Shown here: in pieces, positions 1 through 9,200 of the stretch | How positions within the stretch are numbered: the stretch's first letter is position 1 | How the letters are laid out: the number at the start of each line of letters is the position of its first letter | Source of the DNA: Bin80 sp965220935 | GTDB taxonomy: Bacteria > Bacteroidota > Rhodothermia > Rhodothermales > Bin80 | Assembly: GCA_965220935.1 (NCBI GenBank) | Contig: OZ244857.1 | Span: forward strand, 372,001 to 436,000 | Length of the DNA: 64,000 bases | Direction of reading: 5' to 3' | Translations under genes and position numbers: made by a program | The notes under the pieces: generated by a model | Databases searched by the model: none | What the model was told of the DNA's origin: nothing | The model's input: only the letters and a program-made list of their open reading frames with translations

Positions 1-401
1 GAGAAAACAAAACGCCTCAATAAGAGCAGTATCATCGCCAGTAATACCGCGCCACTGGCGATATCAACACTAAGTCTATAAATCTGAGTGATCGATTCTG
101 GAAGCAGATTTGGGGGATCTATATAGCCACGAATCAGGTCAACGACGTTGACGAGAAGGTACAGGACAAACCCCCATGCAAGTGTAGAATGGATCATGGT
201 GACAAGAGGGCGAGTTTTCCACATGCGACCCATAGTTATCCATCTGCCAAGGGCTTGAATGGAGCGCTGCCAATCAAAAGTCAAGGGGGTACCCTGTCCA
301 CGCCGAATAACCTTATAGACGGTGATAAAACCCAGACTTGTTCCGTAAACTGAAAAAAGTAAAACTAATGCAAAGAGTACTTTTTCGGTAAATGTCAGCA
401 T
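1..401 (-). CDS. Membrane Fe-S oxidoreductase, N-terminal part (runs off the window)
   Basis: I translated this open frame by eye from an ATG at 401; it continues past base 1, so only about 133 residues are visible. They start MLTFTEKVLFALVLLFSV and contain three hydrophobic segments (about residues 5-28, 70-88 and 110-130) around a basic loop with histidine (about residue 70). This layout fits the NarI-like membrane domain that precedes the Fe-S cluster domains in (Fe-S)-binding proteins of the heterodisulfide-reductase/GlpC type common in Rhodothermota. The Fe-S part is outside the window, so the family is an inference. The gene begins 9 bp after the stop of the oxidoreductase at 411-1661, so the two are probably cotranscribed. 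Confidence 0.55.
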   Translation of the reverse strand, partial: MLTFTEKVLFALVLLFSVYGTSLGFITVYKVIRRGQGTPLTFDWQRSIQALGRWITMGRMWKTRPLVTMIHSTLAWGFVLYLLVNVVDLIRGYIDPPNLLPESITQIYRLSVDIASGAVLLAMILLLLRRFVF

Positions 402-410
402 GGGCCATAG

Positions 411-1661
411 TTAGCCCAGCGTATATAATTCTGGGTCAATTACTTTGTGAGAACGCTCAATGATTGATTCATTCGCAGTGATAGCAATGGCAGTAGCCTC
501 AAGCCCTCGTTCCCAGTTTGCAGCCGGGGGATAAGGACCGAAAGCATGATTATCCATAAACTCCTGCAAAGCATACCACAGAGGAGTTTCAATATTAGGA
601 TCGTCAACTGTGGGGTCAGCATTCTGAGCATCTAATTGGGTAGCATTGGCAAGAAGTGCGATGCCTGTTTCTTTATAAAAGCGATCTTTTCGGGCGTAGA
701 CCTCCCAGCCAAGCATAAGGGAATCAACTTCCTTAAACATCCATGCCTTACCTCGGTCACGGAACACGATGGTACTATTATCTCCCATATAAACCTCATA
801 CGCATCTTCATAGGAACTGGCGAGGGTTGCGTTAAAGGTTAAGTGTAGCCCACTTGGAAATTCAAATACCGTTTGGACTGTATCAGGAATTTCTCGTCCA
901 TCATCCCAAAGCCTAATCTGTCCAAATCCATGAACAGATACTGGAAGTTCACCAAGAACCCAGTACGCGACATCTAATTGAAGCAGAGCGGCTTCACCAA
1001 TGAGACCCAAACTCACCGAGGGATCCAGCCTCCAGTTGAGTTCACGAGCCCTGTCTGGACTTGGGGACGCACGCTGCCAACTGTTTTTAGCATGCCACTG
1101 TCCGCGTGCCATGGCGGGTTTCCCGATGGCTCCACTTCGCATGAATTGGAAGACAGAGCGATGCTGTGGGTTGGATCGATAAATCTGGCCAACTTGAAAA
1201 ATCTGATTGGACGCATTTTGTGCCGCAGATGCAATACGTTTGGCATCATCAATGGATGAAGCCATCGGTGCCTCACAGTAGACATTCTTGCCTGCTTCCA
1301 GTGCATGGATTGCAATATCACGATGGAGATGTGTGGGGGTTGCAACGATGACGGCTTGAATATTTTGATTATCTAAAATCTCACGATAATCCTCATGTCG
1401 TGTGGCATCTGGAACATCACGCTGTGCACGGCGAAGCATGGGAGCGTATGTATCACAGATTGCAGAAATACTAGCCCCCGGGACGCGTAACAGTGTGTCG
1501 GCGATCTCTCGCCCTTGTGGACCATATCCAACAATGCCAATGCTGACATCTTCACGAGAATCAGGCCAAGTGCGTGTTTTGATATTGGCAGCGCGTATGA
1601 GGCCCGCTCCGCTAAGTGCTGCACCGCCCATTAAAAAAGCCCTACGACTAACTGTTTTCAT
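411..1661 (-). CDS. Gfo/Idh/MocA-family oxidoreductase with Tat signal
   Basis: A 416-aa NAD(P)-dependent sugar dehydrogenase-like protein. The N-terminus has a twin-arginine signal (SRRAFLMGGAALSGAG), so it is probably exported folded to the periplasm. The Rossmann motif is GIVGYGPQGREIADTLL at about residues 42-58, followed by the usual SAICDTY segment. Where family members carry the EKP motif with the catalytic lysine, this protein reads YCEAPMASS, so the lysine is replaced by alanine. The C-terminal alpha/beta domain is full length. The start overlaps the end of apbE by 14 bp and the next gene begins 9 bp downstream, so it sits in the middle of a minus-strand operon. Substrate unknown. 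With the missing lysine it may bind cofactor or ligand without normal hydride-transfer chemistry. Confidence 0.85.
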   Translation of the reverse strand: MKTVSRRAFLMGGAALSGAGLIRAANIKTRTWPDSREDVSIGIVGYGPQGREIADTLLRVPGASISAICDTYAPMLRRAQRDVPDATRHEDYREILDNQNIQAVIVATPTHLHRDIAIHALEAGKNVYCEAPMASSIDDAKRIASAAQNASNQIFQVGQIYRSNPQHRSVFQFMRSGAIGKPAMARGQWHAKNSWQRASPSPDRARELNWRLDPSVSLGLIGEAALLQLDVAYWVLGELPVSVHGFGQIRLWDDGREIPDTVQTVFEFPSGLHLTFNATLASSYEDAYEVYMGDNSTIVFRDRGKAWMFKEVDSLMLGWEVYARKDRFYKETGIALLANATQLDAQNADPTVDDPNIETPLWYALQEFMDNHAFGPYPPAANWERGLEATAIAITANESIIERSHKVIDPELYTLG

Positions 1662-2604
1662 AGTGATGGAAGTTTATTGTGGGAAAACCAATTTGAAGAC
1701 AATTTTGTTCCTTAGAATTCGGATAGATGCAAAGAATACGCATTTCGTTGAAATTTTGTGCAATCTGTGTGACTTCATCACACTCCAAAGCCATGCATGC
1801 GGTAGAGAGTGCGTCACAGATTGTTGCAGACGTAAATGACACAGCTGACAGGTTAGCACCCTTAATGGGGTACCCAAGTCGGGGGTCAATGATATGTCCC
1901 AACACTTGACCATCCTTCTTAAATGCTTTACCATGAGGGGCAGAAACAGAGAAAGCCTCGTCACATATAGTTATAGAGGTGAGTACTTTTGCATGATCTA
2001 ATGGGTCCACAATTCCAATAGGCCAGCCGTCATTATCTGGAGAGGGAGTTCCGATCGCAGCCATGGTACTGGTGCCACCGTGTAGTAGTGCTGAAGTGAT
2101 TCCGCATTCTCTGAGAATATTCGTTGCTTCGTCAATTGCATAACCTTTTCCAATCGCGCCTAAGTCAATCGCCATTCCATCTCGTTGAAAAGCAACACTA
2201 CATTGCTGATCATTAAGAATCAATTTATCCATACCAGTTCTCTCTAAGGCTTTTTTACGTTCAGATTCATCTGGCCACATACCTGATCCCTGAACAAATC
2301 CCCAGGTTTTCATGAGCGGTCCTACTGTTATATCAAATGCACCATGAGTCGTATGATGGAGATGTTTAGATAATTTGAGAAGAGCGTAGAGATTTGAACT
2401 GATCTTCACTGGACACTGATGCGCACGCCTATTGATATGGCTGATGGAGCTACTTGGATCATAAAAGCTAAGGCGTTGGTGGAGACGTTTGATTTCTGCG
2501 AGTGCTTCTTGCCCTGCTGCTCTGAGAAAAACCGGGTCATCGCCATGAAGCACTAACTCAAACCGCGTTGCCATAGCGTTCAGTGCTAATTTAACGCAGT
2601 GCAT
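1648..2604 (-). CDS. apbE: FAD:protein FMN transferase (ApbE)
   Basis: A 318-aa ApbE-family protein that transfers FMN from FAD to a threonine of target proteins such as Nqr/Rnf subunits. Recognisable blocks are AMATRFELVLHGDD near the N-terminus, FYDPSSSISHINR, DITVGPLMKTWGF (about residues 96-108), IDLGAIGKGYAIDEA (about 146-160) and SALLHGGTSTMAAIG, which are the FAD- and Mg-binding elements of the family. The start may be the given ATG or the internal Met at residue 11 directly before ATRFE; both give a complete domain. No lipobox is seen, so it may be cytoplasmic or have lost its leader. It is the first gene of the cluster with the oxidoreductase and the membrane Fe-S protein, which suggests a flavinylated electron-transfer partner nearby. 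Confidence 0.9.
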   Translation of the reverse strand: MHCVKLALNAMATRFELVLHGDDPVFLRAAGQEALAEIKRLHQRLSFYDPSSSISHINRRAHQCPVKISSNLYALLKLSKHLHHTTHGAFDITVGPLMKTWGFVQGSGMWPDESERKKALERTGMDKLILNDQQCSVAFQRDGMAIDLGAIGKGYAIDEATNILRECGITSALLHGGTSTMAAIGTPSPDNDGWPIGIVDPLDHAKVLTSITICDEAFSVSAPHGKAFKKDGQVLGHIIDPRLGYPIKGANLSAVSFTSATICDALSTACMALECDEVTQIAQNFNEMRILCIYPNSKEQNCLQIGFPTINFHHYENS

Positions 2605-3084
2605 TAATCATGAGATAGATGGAAAAAGAACGCATATATCTTTGAGTAGCAGCTACGGCGAATTAATAATCTCTGATCAGTGATGTGTTGTAACAGAAAT
2701 TACCTCTGTGCACGAGTTTATTCATTCAAATTGATTGTACTGGAGCGAGTTAAAGACTTACTGTGTATGGCGGCCTGAATTTTTTCAAAGAACGAATTCA
2801 TTCCAAGTATACTTTGTAGCAATGTATAACTTTGGGGAGAAGCCTCTGGAAGATCAACTTCATTGCATAATCGGAGTATTTCCCCTTTGTGTCCACTCGA
2901 TTGAACTATGGTTGAGCGCTGTACATCTGGTACATGATGTGCATCGTGATCTTTGGCACGTGCTGAATAAGGATGAATTGCACTGTCTGTCACTTGTTCT
3001 TGCCTATTTACAATTTGCATCCTGTGCTATGATCAGCGCCGAGATATGGAGTGGGTTGCGTGCGTAGCATCATATGATCGAAGA
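2605..3084. other. Non-coding or degraded stretch between apbE and the restriction remnant
   Basis: About 480 bp without a gene I can support. Short open frames exist on both strands (2718-3020 minus and 2735-3067 plus) but neither resembles a known protein. The minus-strand one may be the decayed C-terminal part of the neighbouring restriction gene. Promoter elements for apbE should lie near 2605-2700; none was identified with confidence. Confidence 0.4.
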
Positions 3085-3460
3085 CGATATTTTTACTAGC
3101 AAGTTAGCGGTTTCACCTATCTGTTGTTCAAAGTAGTTGTGCTTATTCTGATTGTAATTCGTCATCACGAATTTCACACTCACAACACCGAGAATGACAT
3201 CGTCTCGTGAAATTGCAGCATCAACACTCTTTTCATAATACTAGCCCCGTACTTTCTGTTCTTTCCCACCATCATGGTAGAGTCCTTGAATCTTATATTC
3301 TTGACCAAGTACATCTGTTAATTCAGTGATTATCCATCCATGAAGTATCTTGATTTTTTCATTTGAGCGTGGGCCAATGGTCTAGATATGGTTGGTATGA
3401 GCGCTGAACAGCGACAAGAAGGCGTTCTTTAAAATTTTGCTTCTCAGTTGAGGGTGGCAT
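3085..3460 (-). pseudogene. Decayed restriction-endonuclease-like gene beside the methyltransferase
   Basis: Translated by hand on the minus strand. An ATG at 3460 overlaps the methyltransferase stop and opens a short frame (MPPSTEKQNFKERLL...) that ends in a stop. In another frame a protein-like stretch follows: TIGPRSNEKIKILHGWI, then ITELTDVLGQEYKIQGLYH, then AAISRDDVILGVVSVKF and NQNKHNYFEQQIGETAN. It carries two in-frame TAG codons and ends at a TGA near 3080. The start-stop overlap with the methyltransferase and the SVKF beta-strand after an aspartate resemble a type II restriction enzyme. I cannot name the family. Further hints of decayed coding continue to about 2718 but are not interpretable. 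Confidence 0.45.
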
Positions 3461-4925
3461 CGAGTCTGGGAGAAATGGGGAAGTCCTGAATGTAACGTTT
3501 CGCGTAACTAAACCATCCACCTTGAAATGGCTGGGCAAAGGTTCTTATATGCTGATCCATTTCGGGAGAATTGAGTGCATCTCTCAGATCTTCAAGGTTG
3601 ATGTTTATTCTTGGTTTGACACAATATCCTGAATAAAATAAAGTATCTGGATCATCACATATCTGGAAATTAGGTGATGGGTTCATAGTTGACGTTATGA
3701 TTTTTCGTCCCAATGCACTGCGGATAGACACTTCCCGTCCATAACCATACCACTTGACGGGGTTAAATGTACCCTTATCTTGACCAAGGAGGCGCTCTTT
3801 ATTTTCAGATAGCCATGAATATGCCAGTGGAAAGGTATCTGCAAACTCGTTTTCTGAGATCAGTTTTCCAGTTTCACAATAGGGATAAATTGCAATACGT
3901 TCTAGTTTATCCTTTCCGTCTTTAAGAACTGAGGCTTTCAGAATGCGACGTACTGCGCCTATCTCAATGGGTCGGTGCACATCATTGGGGGCTACGGTGA
4001 CACAATCAGATCCCCATTCAATCACAGGGACTATAAAGACCTTATCGGCTAGCGTCTGGATTCCCACGCGTATATCTGCAATATCGCCGAGTTTCATGCA
4101 TTGATTTGAATATGATAGTGCGATATCATTATTGACGATAGCCCATCTTGCGTTCAACTTAATGAGATCGCATGAATTGGAAAAGGCGTGCTCATTCCAC
4201 TGATAGGTTTTTGTGTTGACCCCATGATCACCTTTACGGATATGGGCTATACATGTATATGTAGACACCCCTTGAAAAACTTGATGGGCACGAAAATCCC
4301 AAAGAGATATGATTCCGTGATTGGTGTTTAAGTGGTTACGCATTGATGCCCCAGCTTGGTTACGAATCCAACCGCTTGGGGAGATGTACAGTAGGTTTCC
4401 AGCGTCTTTTAAGAGTTTTAACCCTAATTCATAAAAGACGATGTACAAATCGCTTGCACCTTGAAAACAGTTCCAGTTAGACTGGTATATTTTATCTCGT
4501 TGCTCAGATTCAAGATGCTGAATGCGGACATAGGGAGGATTTCCTATCACCCAATCAAAACTGTTTTCGTCCTGTTTCCATGCATCTAGTACACGAATGC
4601 GCCAAGAATCAAGAGGGTATGTCTCGCCGAGAACATTCTCCACGGTGTTGGACAAGCGCCGTCTACAATCATCTGCTGCCTCTGCATCAATATCATATCC
4701 TGTTAACCTCGCAAGAGTTGAGTGATACAAGGGTTTAGTCTCTTTGGGTGCGTGACGTAAGCGTCGGCAGATCTCCTCTGCCACCGGAACAAGAAAGTCA
4801 CCAGATCCGCATGCAGGATCGCAGATTCGTACATCTTTCAATGATTTGCGGAACACTATATCCAACATTAGTGTGACAATGTTGGATGGCGTATAGACTT
4901 TTCCGTAGTACTTAGTCTGATCCAT
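3444..4925 (-). CDS. Eco57I/TaqI-type N6-adenine DNA methyltransferase
   Basis: A 493-aa class I SAM-dependent DNA methyltransferase. Motif I is DPACGSGDFL at residues 36-45 and motif IV is NPPY at 129-132, followed by VRIQHLES; the order I then IV and the NPPY tetrad mark a gamma-class adenine-N6 enzyme. The N-terminal YYGKVYTPSNIV is typical of Eco57I-like M subunits. The remaining 300 residues form the target-recognition half, ending in PFQGGWFSYAKRYIQDFP, a common tail in this group. The gene is intact, while the frame overlapping its 3' end looks like a ruined restriction gene. The methyltransferase is therefore probably solitary, acting as an orphan or protecting against an enzyme encoded elsewhere. 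Recognition sequence unknown. Confidence 0.9.
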   Translation of the reverse strand: MDQTKYYGKVYTPSNIVTLMLDIVFRKSLKDVRICDPACGSGDFLVPVAEEICRRLRHAPKETKPLYHSTLARLTGYDIDAEAADDCRRRLSNTVENVLGETYPLDSWRIRVLDAWKQDENSFDWVIGNPPYVRIQHLESEQRDKIYQSNWNCFQGASDLYIVFYELGLKLLKDAGNLLYISPSGWIRNQAGASMRNHLNTNHGIISLWDFRAHQVFQGVSTYTCIAHIRKGDHGVNTKTYQWNEHAFSNSCDLIKLNARWAIVNNDIALSYSNQCMKLGDIADIRVGIQTLADKVFIVPVIEWGSDCVTVAPNDVHRPIEIGAVRRILKASVLKDGKDKLERIAIYPYCETGKLISENEFADTFPLAYSWLSENKERLLGQDKGTFNPVKWYGYGREVSIRSALGRKIITSTMNPSPNFQICDDPDTLFYSGYCVKPRININLEDLRDALNSPEMDQHIRTFAQPFQGGWFSYAKRYIQDFPISPRLDATLN

Positions 4926-6289
4926 TCATCTCAATGTTGTGGCATCGCATTACAAGGAATAAAGGCAGACTTCAAATTATCTCTGAGAGGTTTCATTATT
5001 TTCTTTCCAACAGCAACATTCGGTATATTTTTGGGCTCAAAACATAGCAGATTTCCTTAGTTCAGGAAAACTGAAAATTGGGGAGGAGGCCATTTCGACT
5101 GTATACTCATTGCATCATGGCTGTCACAAAGGGCTATATTTCATATGTGAATATCATGGAAGATTGGCTGGTGATGCAAACCATAGAGTAATCTCTAAAA
5201 TTAAGAAAACTGATAAAAATAATCACTTAAACTAGTTGCTAATCTGCATGGCAATAAAGGTGACACATGCCTCAACTTGATGAACTTCCCATCAAATCGC
5301 CGGAGTCTACCGTTCTCAACGAGGGGCGTGGAAGAATCAAGGGAAGAAATGTTGATTGCTTTAGTAGCGGAGCATTATACATATATCTTGGCACCACAGA
5401 TGCCATACCTATACATTCCACTGGAAGCATCTTACATCAACGTCCAGAGTTTTATGAAAAACGCCAAGAGACCTGTTGCAGAGATGATCTTTATGAAGAA
5501 AAGATAGAGAGGAATGAGACAATTACATCACGACCGATGGAATGATTTCCATGGATGACCATACTCGAATGTTAGTGTATCGCAATATAGATGATCGTTG
5601 GTTGCCAGAGGGAGCGGAAGATCTTTATCTGTATAGAGGCATGGGTATGCAAGTAACACAGGGAATTTTCCTAGCCTTAGACGATCTCTTCGTTTGTTCC
5701 GTTAGCAACAGAATACGACTATCTTTACGGTCAAGCAGATCATGAATTCCTTCCTGATGTCGACAGAGGCAATCCTATAGTCTTACGCTATAAATTCATT
5801 CGCCCAACGTACATACTGATGATTAGTGAATGGATAAAACTTAGTGGTTAATATTCCCATTGTTTTAGCATTAATCACCATCTCAATACTACCCCAATTT
5901 ATCTACTTGGATAGGCCCCTAATAACAGAAAATATAGCCGGTCTACCACAAATATTTCCCTCTAATGCACTTATAGGATATGATATTTGGGAGGAGAGAA
6001 TTATTGAGGCTCAATCTCGTATTCTGGCACCAGAATTAGGGTTATCATTTGATAATACTATTCGCAAGTTTGAAAATTTAGGATTTGCAGTGTGTGAAAT
6101 GCCTGCCTGTTGAGCAGATTCACGATGAATTATTGACGTTCAAGGGTACGTCGGTCATGCAGAATTTCCTGATTTTAATGTCTGTCAAATATACGTTAAG
6201 CCCTCACAATTGACTGGAATAGCAGGAATCTGTGTCTTGATCAAGAAATGATTCTGAGTTTGAGATCATGCATGTCAGCTTCATTTGTG
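4926..6289. other. Gene-poor stretch with unrecognised short reading frames
   Basis: Between the methyltransferase and the large ATPase there are about 1.3 kb with only short plus-strand frames (5267-5545, 5542-5745, 5844-6113). They abut in different frames, which could mean one decayed gene of about 280 codons. I could not match any of the translations to a family and do not call them genes. The segment is AT-rich and probably holds the remains of an accessory gene. Confidence 0.4.
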
Positions 6290-9200
6290 TCAATGGACTG
6301 ACGTAAGAGATCTTGGATGTGAGTGCAGTGGTATTTCAGTATTTGAATTTTCTATTGGAACGCTAGCATCAATAACAATCACTGTAATTAAATTCATTGA
6401 TTTTTGATCAATTTGGTCATCAAGTAGGCATTTAAATTGTTTAGCAGTTTTGGGCAACCTTCCACTAGGTGATACAACATTCGTATAGCGATCTCCAAAC
6501 CAAATAGCTAGATAGATCGCATATCCAAGATCATAAGAAGTCCACGATTCTGGTAGTTGAGAAAGGTCACTCCAGATGTATGGACTTAAATTAGTTTTGA
6601 TCACAACTGGAATCCTCACATCATTATCACAAGCTAGGGCCATAGCCACCCGTTTATGATCTGTGTCTCCCTCTTCTGGATAAACATCAATGTTTTTCTT
6701 TTTAGCAATATTTGTTAAAGATGGTATTAGCAGATCTCTAATTGTGCTTTCATGAAGTGGTTCTCTATTTGTATCAGATTTCCAATACTGTTGCCAGTTC
6801 ATGACGGGTTTTTCATCTGTGCACATTAATTCATCTTGAAGAATCTCAACAGACAGACTCTTGAGATCTGCCATATTTGAAGGGGGACCGCCTCTTATGG
6901 TTTGTAGAATTTCTGGCACTAATAGATCGTTTCTTTTGATTCCCCGTAGTCGGTAGGTCTGATCTTGGAAAGCGCGTTTTAATTCTAGTGTCCATGCTAT
7001 CAGGTTCTGGTCACCAATCAATGCTATCAAGGCCTGGCGAGATTCATGGGTAGCATGTTTTGAAATCTCCTGAATGCATGGACTGATGAGATCCTGAACG
7101 GTCTTGGGGATAATTTCCAGCGAATCTTCATAATTAGAGTCATGTGAAGTAGGGGGTTGGGTCTGTCTAACAATCAGTTGAATGAAGAGACGTAGATCAT
7201 CAGGTTTCCACTTCCTGATGCTCTTGAGAAAAGCGTCTGTTCCGCCACATTCAAAGAAATTTAGTACATGGCGTATTCTGGCTTTGCGACCGGTGGAGAG
7301 AAAAGTTTGAAAATTTGGAAGACACTGATGATGGGAAATGCATAGTTGTGCAGAAAGAAGTAAAGCCTGTTGAGCGACATCCAGGTTTTTACGCTCCAAC
7401 CGTTTGAGAATGATATGACGGATGTTGTCTTTCTGTAACTCTTCAGATCCCCCAGAATAGACGTGAAGGAATGTCAAGAGAGTTGCATGCAGTGATTGTA
7501 ATTGGTAGCCACTACATTTGGTAGGAAAGATGGTGATCATCTTTTTATTCACCGCCATTGGCGCAACTTTGGCATATGCCTCATCAGTTGACAGTCTAAG
7601 AAAATGGCTTGTAGGATAAAATCCAGATTTGACATTTGCCCTGTGAATAGACACCATCGCATCTGCGACAGCTTTCGGATCATAACTTAGAGCAGATTGA
7701 TACCATGAAGGGAGAGATGCATTCAAGGGGTCGTAGACGATAGTTTCCTGTTGTGGCATTTCTGTAACGAGATAAAATCCCAGCGCTCTACGTTTTCCTG
7801 TCTCAGATAATTCGCTGAATGCGGTTTCCCCACCCTCCTCTAAAGCTGCAAGAAAGGGACGGGCATAAAGGGATCTCTCCCCGTGCTGGTGCATTTCGGT
7901 GATATCTTCAAGTTCAGGCAGATTCTTGAGAATAAGGATACTCCGAAACCCCTGTAATACGGTATCTATCAGAGTCTGATCTTCATTGAGGTAGTTTGAA
8001 AAATGAGTTGGAGTGTTTTGCCTCTCACGGCGTCCAGAGAAGTAAATTCCTGCAAGCTTATCAAGAAAATCTGGTGCGCAGCGACCTTCGGCAACCTCAT
8101 CGGCTCGTTGTCGGAGGAATGTCAATTCATGCTGTCGAGTACTTTCAAAACTTGATACTGCAATGTTGCTGTTTCTTTCCTGAGAGTTGTCTATCAAACG
8201 CTGTTCATTCCATTGGACTAAATTAGGACACCTTAAAATCTTTTCACTGATATGATGATCAGACATAGGTTTTGACCATCCGCGTCTCTCAAGCGTGGAC
8301 CATGTTGCGAGCTGTATTGATACACTGGGTTGTGTATCAGCCAATTCTATTGCGCGATTAAGACACCATAAGCGAAATTCATATCTCACATGTGTGCCTA
8401 AAAATTTATGTACTAATAATGCATCATTTCTTGTAGATCTCTTTTTGCGTTGTGTATCACTTTTAAGGCCGAATTCAATGAGTTTATACGAAAGGCTTTT
8501 TCGCTCATTTAACCATTCAATGATTGATGTATGATACTGGAAGGTGATCTCCAGAGTAGTCTGTCCAGTGCAATGAGCTGGAATGAGTTGAGATGTATTA
8601 CGATTAAATTCAACGAGCTGAAACCACAGATATAATTCTGAAATATCCGCTTGATCACCATACTTATTGAGCCCTTTAATTAGGAGTTTCAACACAAGAT
8701 CCGATGCGTTGATATGATATAATGTTGGTATGACGTGTGCAGCTTGATCACAAAGCGTCGTCAGTAATGTTTTGATCTGTCTATGATCTGCTACATCAAT
8801 GAGGTTTGAGATTGCATTTTGCAAGGCATCAAATGGAGGACTAAACATCTCAATTGCAAAGTAACCCCATAACTCATTAAGTGGAAGTTTGTCTGGTAGT
8901 AAGCGCGTAAGGGTTGCAGCGAATATCTCACTGCTGTCATCAAGTGCTTTCACATCATGTAGAAGATTTATCAGGATGTCAGAAAGTTTAGATTTGTCAT
9001 CTATCATGTGATTCAGAATATCCAGAGATTTAAGCCGAATCTGTGATTTCCAAGAAGGATCATAGAGAATCTTGAGGACCTGTTCTATGATATAATCCTG
9101 CTCAGCGACTAGTGAAGACTGACTCCACTTTCTTGAGGTATCATGCCGCATGATGATACTTGACAGCATAAAATCAACAAAATTTAGTCTGTTTTCTTCA

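Noticed and set aside
978..1345. Open frames on both strands inside the oxidoreductase gene
   Set aside because: They are overlapped by a clear, conserved coding frame and have no features of their own.
5267..6113. Three short plus-strand frames that might be a Uma2-like or other accessory gene
   Set aside because: None of the translations shows a family motif, and joining the frames does not produce one; I list the stretch as unresolved.
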